Assembly (NCBI GenBank): GCA_017500745.1 | Contig: JAFVYE010000093.1 | Span: forward strand, 1-31,526 | Direction: 5' to 3' | Origin: Clostridia bacterium | Lineage (GTDB): Bacteria > Bacillota > Clostridia > Christensenellales > CAG-917 | DNA: 31,526 bases | Shown here: in pieces, positions 17,111 through 23,812 of the stretch | How the letters are laid out: every line of letters starts with the position of its first letter | How positions within the stretch are numbered: position 1 is the first letter of the stretch | Notes under the pieces: model-generated | The model's database searches: none | The model's input: only the letters and a program-made list of their open reading frames with translations | What the model was told of the DNA's origin: nothing | Made by a program: the position numbers and the translations under genes

Positions 17111-17163
17111 ATTATTCTCCTTGTGCCATTTGGCTTTTTATTTTTATTTGATTGGTCAGTCCG

Positions 17164-17658
17164 TCAAAACTCGCTGACTGCCTTTGGGTCTATTTGGAAG
17201 GCCCTAATGTTTTGTTCGGGTGCGCACACGCATGCGTGATAGTCCCAAAAGTCAAAGTGCTCAAAGTGAGCCGTGTCCGGAATGGGCTTCCGCAGGACAG
17301 CGATGCCCTCTCCCGTCAGTTTGCCATAGCTTTCTCGCTCTGTCCACTTTTCAAAAAACTCATCATCGTCCTCTGCATCAATAAACGTAAACTTTGTTCT
17401 GTCAATGGGACGGATTTTTTCAACGTCAACACCAATCTCCGTGTGAGAAAATCCAAGGACCACAACGCCGTGAGAATGAGATAAATTGAAGTGCACTCCC
17501 TCTACGTCAAGACGTGGCTTTGACTTGCCCTCACGGATGACGTCTGCCTTTTCGGGCAGGTTGTCATGGAGATGTCCACAAAGGTCACGATAGTTTGAAT
17601 AGCCAAAGCGGATGAATTTGTCAGAGTCAACCTCGCCCTTTACAACAAACAGAATCAT
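17164..17658 (-). CDS. Compact Sfp-like 4'-phosphopantetheinyl transferase
   Basis: It transfers the phosphopantetheine group of CoA to the serine of carrier proteins. The Sfp/Gsp-type motifs are all visible: FNLSHSHG at 57-64, GVDVEKIRP at 76-84 (Mg-binding Asp and Glu) and WTERESYGKLTGEG at 105-118 (the W-x-x-KEA-like motif). At 164 residues it is shorter than usual Sfp proteins (about 220) and longer than AcpS (about 120), with the N-terminal half reduced. It overlaps the end of homoserine dehydrogenase by one base (TAATG), and acpP follows 53 bases downstream. The target is probably that ACP. Confidence 0.88.
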   Translation of the reverse strand: MILFVVKGEVDSDKFIRFGYSNYRDLCGHLHDNLPEKADVIREGKSKPRLDVEGVHFNLSHSHGVVVLGFSHTEIGVDVEKIRPIDRTKFTFIDAEDDDEFFEKWTERESYGKLTGEGIAVLRKPIPDTAHFEHFDFWDYHACVCAPEQNIRAFQIDPKAVSEF

Positions 17659-18919
17659 TATCTTTCCAACCTTATGAGTGCGCCAACTTTGATGACGGAT
17701 GCAAGGTCGCTGACAAGGGCAAGGACACCTTGCACAACGCTTTCCTTTGCAGTTGACGTGATGATGATGAGGTCATCATCCTTGGTCAAGGTTTTGACAA
17801 CCTCAACCCCTGCTTTTGCAAAGGCGCTGACAACCTTTTGGCTGGCTGAGGCAAGGTCAGAGGTTTCAACACGGACGTAGTACTCGGTGCTGAAATCGGT
17901 TGCAAAAGTGCTGTGGTCAACCTCCTCGTCTTGCTCCCAATAGAAACGGCGATGGGTGTCTTGCTTTGACGCAAACACTATGTCGCTGACAATGGCACTG
18001 CCGGTGGGAAGTGAGCCGGCTCCTCTGCCGTAAAGCATGACGTCATCCACGTTGTCACCATGGACAAACACAGCGTTGAATGAGCCCTTTACGCCAGAAA
18101 GAGGGTGTTCTGTGGGCAAAAACGCAGGATGAACTCTTGCTTCGGTCATTTTGCCGTCGTTTTTGGAGATGGCAAGAAGCTTCAAGGTGTAGCCAAGTTC
18201 CTTTCCAATGGCAATGTCCTTTACGCTTATGTTTGAGATGCCCTCACGATAAATCTTGCTGATGGGCACTCTCTTTTTGTAAGCAAGTGAGGACAAAATG
18301 CTGTTTTTGTAATGGAGTCAAAGCCGTCTACGTCTGCCGTGGGGTTTGCCTCTGCATAGCCAAGTTCCTGTGCAGATTTGAGGCAGGTGGCATAGTCCAC
18401 GCCCTCATCGCTCATGCGGGACAAAATGTAGTTGGTTGTGCCGTTGACAATGCCTTTGAGGGATGTGATGTGATTGCCCTGCATGGCGTCTGTCAAGGTG
18501 CGGATGATGGGCACTCCGCCCACACATGAGGCCTCAAAGTAAAGGCCTGCTCCCCTTGTTGCCCCTGCTCTTTCAAGGTCAACCCAGCTCTTTGAAAACA
18601 TCTCCTTGTTGGCTGTGACAATGCTCTTGCCTGCTTCAAGGGCTTTGATGAGGAAGGTCCTTGCGGGCTCCACTCCTCCAAAGAACTCTGCCACAACGTG
18701 AATGTCGGGGTTGGACAGGATTTCATCAATGTCCTTTGCGATGATTGCCTCATCAATGCCAAGCTCCTTGCAACGATCAAGGTTGCGTTCAAGGACTGCC
18801 TTGACCTCAATGTCAACGCCGTCATTGGCTTTGATATATTCTCTCTTGGTGGTGAGGATCTCGTAGGTGCCTCCACCCACAACTCCAAGTCCTAAAAGTG
18901 CTACGCCGATTTTTTTCAT
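17658..18919 (-). pseudogene. hom: Homoserine dehydrogenase, interrupted by a one-base deletion
   Basis: It would reduce aspartate semialdehyde to homoserine, toward threonine and methionine. Two overlapping frames encode it. The N-terminal part (18227-18919, start MKKIGVALLGLG with AAGGA upstream) has the GLGVVGGG nucleotide-binding motif, TANKEMF and the NGTTNYILSRM signature. It goes out of frame after DVDGFDSITKTA. The C-terminal part (17658-18296) resumes with SLAYKKRVP and ends in an ACT domain (YYVRVETSDLA...). Adding one T near 18299 on the plus strand (GCATTTTG to GCAATTTTG in the sense strand) gives KTAILSSLAY and a continuous 420-residue protein of normal length. No stop codons lie elsewhere, so the lesion is recent or a sequencing error. 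Confidence 0.9.
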
Positions 18920-18946
18920 AGTTACAATTCCTTTGTGCAAACGATG

Positions 18947-19720
18947 TCAATCTCTGTTGAGATGATAGATGTAGTTGAGTCCTTTGAGTGCAAGTGCTCT
19001 GTCTGTGACGTCAACGATGTTTGGTTCAATCTCTGATATAAGTGCGCTAAGTCCGCCGGTGGCAACAACTTTTGCGTCCTTCATTTCGGGCAATGCTTTG
19101 AAGCGATCAACCATATACTTGACAAGACCTGCATATCCAATGATGATGCCAGATTGCATTGCACTGCGGGTGTCTTTGCCAACTACGCAAGAAGGAGCAA
19201 CAAGTTCTATGTGTGGGAGCTTGGCTGTTTTTGCCACAAGGGCCTCTGCCCCTGTCTTGATGCCGGGAGCAATGGCTCCGCCAAAAAATCTGCCGTCCTT
19301 GTCCACAAGGTTGAAGGTGGTGGCTGTGCCAAAGTCTATGGTGATCAAGGGCCCACCGTACAAGTGATATGCCGATGCCATGCCCACAATTCTGTCTGCG
19401 CCAAGGCCGTTGGGAGTGTCGTAATCAACCGTGATGCCTGTTTGAGTGGTGTGTGAAACAACCAAGGGCTTTTGGCCAAAAAGATACTCACACATATGCT
19501 CCATGGTGTAGTTGAGGGCGGGCACAACTGATGACATAACAATCCCTGTCACGTCCTTGGGTGTGGTGCCTGCTTGCTTCAAAAGCTCCCCTACGATTGT
19601 GCCGTACTCGTCAGCGGTGCACTTGCGCTCTGTTGACACACGTCTTGTTGCCAAAATTTCATCGCCTTTGAAAGCGCCAAACTTGATATTTGTATTGCCG
19701 ATGTCAATGGTCAAAATCAT
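18947..19720 (-). CDS. coaX: Type III pantothenate kinase
   Basis: It phosphorylates pantothenate, the first step of CoA synthesis. The length of 257 residues is typical. Motifs seen are DIGNTNIKFG at 5-14 (phosphate 1), GADRIVGMASAYHLYG (GADR motif), ITIDFGTATTFN (phosphate 2) and GGAIAPGI. RBS AAAGGA lies about 10 bases before the ATG. It is the first gene of a minus-strand operon with homoserine dehydrogenase, phosphopantetheinyl transferase and ACP, so CoA supply and its use on ACP are encoded together. Confidence 0.96.
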   Translation of the reverse strand: MILTIDIGNTNIKFGAFKGDEILATRRVSTERKCTADEYGTIVGELLKQAGTTPKDVTGIVMSSVVPALNYTMEHMCEYLFGQKPLVVSHTTQTGITVDYDTPNGLGADRIVGMASAYHLYGGPLITIDFGTATTFNLVDKDGRFFGGAIAPGIKTGAEALVAKTAKLPHIELVAPSCVVGKDTRSAMQSGIIIGYAGLVKYMVDRFKALPEMKDAKVVATGGLSALISEIEPNIVDVTDRALALKGLNYIYHLNRD

Positions 19721-19753
19721 TTTGCGTTCTGTCCTTTTTGGTTGCTAAATATT

Positions 19754-19782
19754 ATTATACCAAAAACACGGATTAATCGCAA
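19754..19782 (-). promoter_or_regulatory. Putative promoter of the coaX operon
   Basis: On the minus strand TTGCGA (19777-19782), 17 bases and a perfect TATAAT (19754-19759) lie about 35 bases upstream of the coaX ATG. A perfect 8-3-8 palindrome (19796-19814, TTGACTTT ATC AAAGTCAA) sits just upstream and may be an operator or the tail hairpin of the tspO transcript. Confidence 0.65.
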
Positions 19783-19826
19783 GAAATATTTTGATTTGAC
19801 TTTATCAAAGTCAAGAGCGCAAAAAA

Positions 19827-20291
19827 TCAATTTGAAAAAGCAATAAATCCCGTCACCAACAAACAATAGAAGTTGAACACAAATATGGGCAGGTAATATA
19901 AAGCAAGCAACCTATCCTTAAAAAGAAATCTGAGTTGAAGCACGGTGGAAAACACAAACGTCAACAGTATAAAAATAAATCCGACATAGACGCTTTTGAG
20001 TGTAAAAAACGTGTGGTTGAACAAAATTGAAGCAAGTCCAATCACTCCCAAAAACACCATTGAGGGCAACAAATGCTTGCCTGTGACAAGCCGTGATGTG
20101 ACCACAACGTGCAGAAAATACACCACGGACACAAAGGCAGTAAAAACATGGCCATCCACAGCAAACGATGGTTTAGACAGCGTATTGTACCAGTTTAAGT
20201 CCAGTTTGAGTGAAAACGAGCAAAACCACGCCACCACCAAAACAAGAAACAATCCCACCACTATGCCTATGAGCTTTTTGATGTAGTCCAC
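19827..20291 (-). CDS. TspO/MBR-like membrane protein
   Basis: A 154-residue protein with five transmembrane helices (about 6-26, 47-65, 76-96, 100-118, 128-150), the layout of TspO/MBR proteins, which bind tetrapyrroles and related ligands. The family motif WYNTLSKPSF at 34-43 is clear, followed by the weaker match VFTAFVSVVYFLH. The C-terminal helix LPIFVFNFYCLLVTGFI aligns with the usual final helix, but many of the family's conserved tryptophans are absent, so ligand binding may differ. The start codon is GTG with no clear ribosome binding site. An upstream stop rules out a longer frame. Confidence 0.78.
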   Translation of the reverse strand: MDYIKKLIGIVVGLFLVLVVAWFCSFSLKLDLNWYNTLSKPSFAVDGHVFTAFVSVVYFLHVVVTSRLVTGKHLLPSMVFLGVIGLASILFNHTFFTLKSVYVGFIFILLTFVFSTVLQLRFLFKDRLLALYYLPIFVFNFYCLLVTGFIAFSN

Positions 20292-20386
20292 GGCATATTG
20301 TATTCATATGCCAGCAATAATAGCACGAACACAAAAACTTGCTGTTGCGTAGAGTAAAGTAGAAACCAAATAAGGAGGACTACATA

Positions 20387-20551
20387 ATGAACTTTTTTGC
20401 AAACGGTGGAACAAACTGCGGATGTGGTTGCAACGACTACATCCTCATCCTTCTCTTGGTGTGTTGCTGTGGTTGCAATATCTGCGATATTCTGCCCTGG
20501 CTCCTCATCATGAACTGCTGTGACGGCCACGGAATTGGCTGTTGCAAGTAA
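20387..20551 (+). CDS. Small cysteine-rich protein (HCB-like)
   Basis: A 54-residue frame that starts MNFFANGGTNCGCGC and ends GIGCCK. It contains 12 cysteines in clusters (CGCGC, CCCGC, CC, CC) and two short hydrophobic stretches (YILILLLV, LPWLLIM). A strong ribosome binding site, TAAGGAGGA, lies 8 bases before the ATG, and a textbook terminator follows 28 bases after the stop, so it is very probably a real single-gene unit. It resembles the tiny proteins that databases label chorion-class high-cysteine (HCB) in Clostridia. The function is unknown. Metal binding, a spore or envelope role, or a membrane peptide are all possible. Confidence 0.75.
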   Translation: MNFFANGGTNCGCGCNDYILILLLVCCCGCNICDILPWLLIMNCCDGHGIGCCK

Positions 20552-20579
20552 GACCTCAACCGAGGCAAACAAAAAAAAA

Positions 20580-20604
20580 GCACTCCAATCGGAGTGCTTT
20601 TTTT
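20580..20604 (+). terminator. Intrinsic terminator after the cysteine-rich gene
   Basis: GCACTCC (20580-20586), loop AATC and GGAGTGC (20591-20597) are followed by T7, with A9 before the stem. It could work on both strands. Confidence 0.9.
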
Positions 20605-20630
20605 GTTGTGCAAGTGCGATATGATGCGTT

Positions 20631-20670
20631 TTGTAAAAACGAAGTATTTAGATGCAGAGTGCGAAAAAGC
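20631..20670 (+). repeat. Diverged copy of the 40-base direct repeat
   Basis: Shares TTGTAAAAACG, TATT-AGATG and GCGAAAAAGC with the two better copies, with roughly a third of positions different by eye. Confidence 0.4.
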
Positions 20671-20675
20671 GCGTT

Positions 20676-20715
20676 GTGTAAAAACGTGATATTGAGATGT
20701 ATGACGCGAAAAGCC
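20676..20715 (+). repeat. 40-base direct repeat, copy 1
   Basis: Begins GTGTAAAAACGTGATATTGA and ends GACGCGAAAAGCC. It is identical to the copy at 21168-21207 except at one position (GTG versus GCG). Confidence 0.9.
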
Positions 20716-20788
20716 ATGATATTCTCGTTTGTGTGCAAGCACGGCTGTTGCGAAGCTACGAACGCGAGGCGCAGGGCTCCGAGAAAGG

Positions 20789-20845
20789 GAGCGCCGTAAG
20801 GAACGGAAGAGCGTATTGCTACGGCAGAGCCGTCAATCGCGTCGC
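20789..20845 (+). repeat. Imperfect repeat module, copy 1
   Basis: Starts GAGCGCCGTAAGGA and ends GTCAATCGCGTCGC. The copy at 20939-20996 shares both ends and much of the middle (AGCG-ATTG-TACG) with small gaps. Confidence 0.55.
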
Positions 20846-20938
20846 ACCAGACGAGAGTGCGAAGTTGCAGGCGGTGGCTTGCCACACCAAGTCGCCGTAG
20901 CAACAAGCGGAATAAGTAGGCAACGATACTTAACGTGC

Positions 20939-20996
20939 GAGAGCCGTAAGGAGAGAAACGACGGAATAGCGATTGTTACGAAGTCAATCGCGTCGC
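20939..20996 (+). repeat. Imperfect repeat module, copy 2
   Basis: Starts GAGAGCCGTAAGGA and ends with the same 14 bases, GTCAATCGCGTCGC, as copy 1 at 20789-20845. Confidence 0.55.
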
Positions 20997-21093
20997 GTTG
21001 CCCTGCCCGTTGGGCTTTGGCGGAACGCCAAAAGGGGGAAACACGTGAGGAAGGGGGAATTTTTACTTAAAATAATGGTGCTTTCTAAATTAA

Positions 21094-21116
21094 AAGCCCA
21101 CTCAAAGAGTGGGCTT
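21094..21116 (-). terminator. Perfect hairpin, likely minus-strand terminator
   Basis: A 10-bp stem (AAGCCCACTC, loop AAA, GAGTGGGCTT). On the minus strand it is followed by TTTTAATTTA, on the plus strand by TTGTTATT, so minus-strand use is more likely. It could be a second terminator for glyS or the end of an unknown transcript. Confidence 0.55.
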
Positions 21117-21167
21117 GTTATTCGCTCAATAGTGAAAATTGTGTTTGCCCATCACTTAAATAGGAAC

Positions 21168-21207
21168 GTGTAAAAACGCGATATTGAGATGTATGACGCG
21201 AAAAGCC
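21168..21207 (+). repeat. 40-base direct repeat, copy 2
   Basis: 39 of 40 bases match the copy at 20676-20715. Its right end runs into the large hairpin at 21203-21264. Confidence 0.9.
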
Positions 21208-21264
21208 CCTTATAAACCGACCGACGTGTACTTGGCGTACATAAGGGTGGGATATAAGGGGCTT
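21203..21264 (-). terminator. Long two-part hairpin downstream of glyS
   Basis: A perfect 12-bp outer stem (21203-21214 with 21253-21264) encloses a second hairpin TGTAC TTGGC GTACA (21227-21241). On the minus strand the stem is followed by only T2 beyond the paired TT and then CGCG, so it is a modest terminator. It may instead be a structured RNA or protein-binding element. Confidence 0.5.
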
Positions 21265-21293
21265 GACAAAGTCAGACGCTCAATAGCGCGTTT

Positions 21294-22679
21294 TTAATAT
21301 GCCATTTCGTTTGTAAAATACTCCACCAAGTTTTCAATGGGCATTCTGATTTGTGCCATTGTGTCACGTTCACGGACGGTGACGGTGTTGTCCTCAAGGG
21401 TGTCAAAGTCAATGGTCACGCAGAAAGGTGTGCCAATTTCATCTTGACGGCGATATCTCTTGCCAATTGATCCGCTTCCGTCAAAGTCACATGCAAAGTG
21501 CTTGGTGAGGGTGTGATAGAGCTCCTCTGCTTTTTCGTTGAGTTGCTTTTGGAGAGGAAGCACTGCCACCTTGATGGGTGCGATTGCGGGATGGAAATGC
21601 ATGACAACACGGGTGTCGTTTTCGCCAACAACTTCCTCATCATATGCGTTGCAAAGGAGTGCAAGCACCATACGTTCAACACCAAGGGAGGGCTCAATGA
21701 CGTAGGGCACGTACTTCTCGTTGGTGACGGGGTCAATATAGCTGAGGTCCTTGCCCGCTGTGTTGATGTGTTGAGTGAGGTCGTAGTCTGTTCTGTCTGC
21801 GATGCCCCAAAGCTCGCCCCAGCCAAAGGGGAACAAAAACTCAAAGTCGGTGGTTGCCTTTGAATAGAAGCAAAGCTCATCAGGATCGTGGTCACGAAGC
21901 TTCAAGTTTTCGGGCTTGATGCCAATGCCAAGAAGCCAATTGTGGCAATATGTGCGCCAATAGTCAAACCATTCAAGGTCGGTGCCGGGCTTGCAGAAGA
22001 ACTCAAGCTCCATTTGTTCAAACTCTCTCACACGGAAGATGAAGTTGCCGGGTGTGATTTCGTTGCGGAATGACTTGCCAATTTGACCAATGCCAAAAGG
22101 AACTTTCTTTCTTGTGGTGCGTTGGACGTTTTTGAAGTTGACAAAGATGCCTTGTGCTGTTTCGGGGCGGAGATAGACGGTGTTGACACTGTCCTCTGTG
22201 ACACCTTGGAAAGTCTTGAACATAAGGTTGAACTTTCTGATGCCTGTAAAATCGCTCTTTCCGCAGACGGGGCATGTGAGGGCGTGCTCTGTGACGTATG
22301 CTTCAAGTTGCTCGTTTGACCAACCGGCAATGTTCTCCTCCACCCCTTTCTTTTTCATATAATCCTCAATGAGATTGTCTGCACGGTGGCGTGAGTGACA
22401 ATTTTTGCAGTCCATAAGAGGATCTGAAAAACCGCCAAGGTGACCAGATGCGTGCCAAACTTGAGGGTTCATCAAGATTGCGCAGTCAAGACCCACGTTG
22501 TAGGGGCTTTCGGTGACAAATTTCTTCCACCATGCTGACTTGACGTTGTTTTTGAGTTGGACACCAAGAGGGCCGTAATCCCAAGTGTTTGCAAGACCGC
22601 CGTAGATTTCACTTCCGGGAAAAACAAAACCGCGGTTTTTGCAGAGGGCAACAAGTTTGTCCATTGTAAGTTTTGCCAT
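21294..22679 (-). CDS. glyS: Glycyl-tRNA synthetase, dimeric type
   Basis: It charges tRNA-Gly with glycine. This is the single-chain class II alpha2 enzyme (461 residues from the chosen start), unlike the two-subunit GlyQ/GlyS of many bacteria. The start is the ATG at 22679 (MAKLTMDKLVALCKNRGFVFP), with AGAAGG 6 bases upstream, and not the earlier in-frame codon 24 residues before. Visible features are GGLANTWDYGPLG near the N-terminus, a zinc-binding-like pair CKNC and CPVC, FRNEITPGNFIFRVREFEQMELEFF (motif 2) and PSLGVERMVLALL (motif 3). The C-terminal anticodon-binding domain follows (HPAIAPIKVAVLPL). Confidence 0.97.
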   Translation of the reverse strand: MAKLTMDKLVALCKNRGFVFPGSEIYGGLANTWDYGPLGVQLKNNVKSAWWKKFVTESPYNVGLDCAILMNPQVWHASGHLGGFSDPLMDCKNCHSRHRADNLIEDYMKKKGVEENIAGWSNEQLEAYVTEHALTCPVCGKSDFTGIRKFNLMFKTFQGVTEDSVNTVYLRPETAQGIFVNFKNVQRTTRKKVPFGIGQIGKSFRNEITPGNFIFRVREFEQMELEFFCKPGTDLEWFDYWRTYCHNWLLGIGIKPENLKLRDHDPDELCFYSKATTDFEFLFPFGWGELWGIADRTDYDLTQHINTAGKDLSYIDPVTNEKYVPYVIEPSLGVERMVLALLCNAYDEEVVGENDTRVVMHFHPAIAPIKVAVLPLQKQLNEKAEELYHTLTKHFACDFDGSGSIGKRYRRQDEIGTPFCVTIDFDTLEDNTVTVRERDTMAQIRMPIENLVEYFTNEMAY

Positions 22680-22690
22680 AAACACCTTCT

Positions 22691-22708
22691 TTTGTGCGCC
22701 TGTGCGCA
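22691..22708 (-). promoter_or_regulatory. Hairpin in the glyS leader
   Basis: On the minus strand TGTGCGC, loop ACAG, GCGCACA forms a 7-bp stem just upstream of the glyS ribosome binding site. The leader is only about 45 bases long, too short for a T-box. The sequence shares TTGTGTGCGCACA with the palindrome at 11533-11548. Confidence 0.4.
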
Positions 22709-22730
22709 CACAATAATTTACTAATATAGA

Positions 22731-22759
22731 ATAATAAAATGTAAAACCCACTTTGTCAA
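22731..22759 (-). promoter_or_regulatory. Promoter of glyS
   Basis: A consensus TTGACA (22754-22759), a 17-base spacer and TATTAT (22731-22736) on the minus strand give one of the clearest promoters in the window, with transcription starting near 22724. Confidence 0.8.
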
Positions 22760-22789
22760 GTTATCGCGTGCAGTTGCATATATTCAACT

Positions 22790-23812
22790 ATGAAAGTTGC
22801 TCTCAAAGTGTGTTTTTTGTTTATTGGCACCTCAATAGGCGCAGGGTTCAGCAGTGGCAGAGAGATTGCCCTTTTCTTTGGAGGAATGTCCCCTTGGTGC
22901 GTGGCATTGTCCGGAGTGTTTATTGCCCTCATCTGCGGGCTGTTTTTGGTGGGCGGAAAATATGATCTCATACCCTCTGGCATTGCAGTCAAGGTGGCAA
23001 CTTTCATTGCGGGAGCAGTGTCACTTGTGAGCATGCTGGCAGGGGGAGAAAAGATTATGTTTGACCTGACGGGCGTGCATCTGCTTGGCCTTGTTATGAT
23101 GCTTGTTGGAGGGGTTGTTGTCACTTTAGGCATTGAAAAAATCAAGTGGGCAAACACCGTGCTTATACCCCTGCTCATCCTGTTGATGATTGTCATATTC
23201 ATCCGCCTTGACGCACCAATATACAGCGGAAAATGGTCAATGACAAAGCCCGTGCACTATGCAGGACTTGACGTGCTCCTTGCCGGGATGCTCCTGTCAA
23301 GAGAGGGCAAAAAGCTCAGCGGAAAACAGATTGGATTGACTGTTGTTGCCATTGGCGTGTTTATGTTTGTAATTCTATTTGTTCTCCAAAACGTAGTTTT
23401 ATCTGACAAAACAAGCGCATCAATGCCCGTTCTTGCAGTTTCAAAGGAAGTTGGCCTCACTATTGCCAGCGGTGTGTTGATTGCCTCTGCCATCTTCACA
23501 ACCATGATTGGTGCTCTTGAAACGGTGACAATATACGTGACCGACGTGCTGTCAAAAAGCAAAAAGTTGCACCCTCTTGCAAGCCCCAAAAACAAGAGCT
23601 TTGTTGTCCTTGCGTGCCTAATGATTTTCTATCCAATATCCTTCCTCGGCTTTGAAAAGATCGTGGACACGTGCTACCCTTTTGTCAGCGCTTGTGGCAT
23701 TGTTTTGACGGTGTACTTGCTTGCCAAAGCCCTGTCCTTTTGCATAAAAAAACGCCGTGCCACAATGGGTGCACGGCGCAAAAACAGATGTGTTGAATCT
23801 ACAAATCAATGA
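22790..23812 (+). CDS. YkvI-family membrane protein
   Basis: A 340-residue integral membrane protein with about ten hydrophobic helices. The N-terminal signature GTSIGAGFSSGREIALFF (13-30) is that of the YkvI-like branch of the APC transporter superfamily. The substrate is unknown. Helices 1, 2 and the unwound GAGF segment probably form the substrate site, by analogy with the superfamily. No ribosome binding site precedes the ATG, and a TATATT -10-like element (22779-22784) ends 5 bases upstream, so the mRNA may be leaderless. The last 20 residues (KKRRATMGARRKNRCVESTNQ-like, basic) are encoded by the hairpin that terminates the convergent operon. The stop overlaps that operon's last gene by 7 bases. 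Confidence 0.87.
   Translation: MKVALKVCFLFIGTSIGAGFSSGREIALFFGGMSPWCVALSGVFIALICGLFLVGGKYDLIPSGIAVKVATFIAGAVSLVSMLAGGEKIMFDLTGVHLLGLVMMLVGGVVVTLGIEKIKWANTVLIPLLILLMIVIFIRLDAPIYSGKWSMTKPVHYAGLDVLLAGMLLSREGKKLSGKQIGLTVVAIGVFMFVILFVLQNVVLSDKTSASMPVLAVSKEVGLTIASGVLIASAIFTTMIGALETVTIYVTDVLSKSKKLHPLASPKNKSFVVLACLMIFYPISFLGFEKIVDTCYPFVSACGIVLTVYLLAKALSFCIKKRRATMGARRKNRCVESTNQ
23746..23778 (-). terminator. Minus-strand terminator inside the ykvI-like gene
   Basis: CGCCGTGC (23753-23760) and GCACGGCG (23771-23778) form a perfect 8-bp stem. On the minus strand it is followed by T7 (23746-23752). It ends the operon 23806-27213 but lies within the 3' coding end of the convergent membrane-protein gene. 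Confidence 0.85.

Larger units (their letters stand above)
20605..21293. other. Gene-free structured repeat region
   Basis: About 690 bases between the cysteine-rich gene and glyS hold no convincing gene. The central part (about 20740-21050) is visibly richer in CG dinucleotides than the neighbouring genes and is full of short inverted repeats, for example GGTGGC TT GCCACACC near 20873, GCCC GTT GGGC and TTGGCG GAA CGCCAA near 21006-21030. It also contains direct repeats (listed separately) and two strong hairpins on the right. Open frames here (for example 20729-21070) have no ribosome binding site and no recognisable protein. Candidates are a non-coding RNA, a repeat-family element, or remains of one. 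Confidence 0.6.

Noticed and set aside
17658..18919. Programmed -1 frameshifting in homoserine dehydrogenase
   Set aside because: No standard slippery heptamer lies in frame at the junction and no pseudoknot is obvious. A one-base deletion is simpler.
20697..21070. Open frames in the gene-free region
   Set aside because: They overlap each other and repeated elements, have no ribosome binding site, and encode Arg/Ala-rich sequence unlike any known protein.
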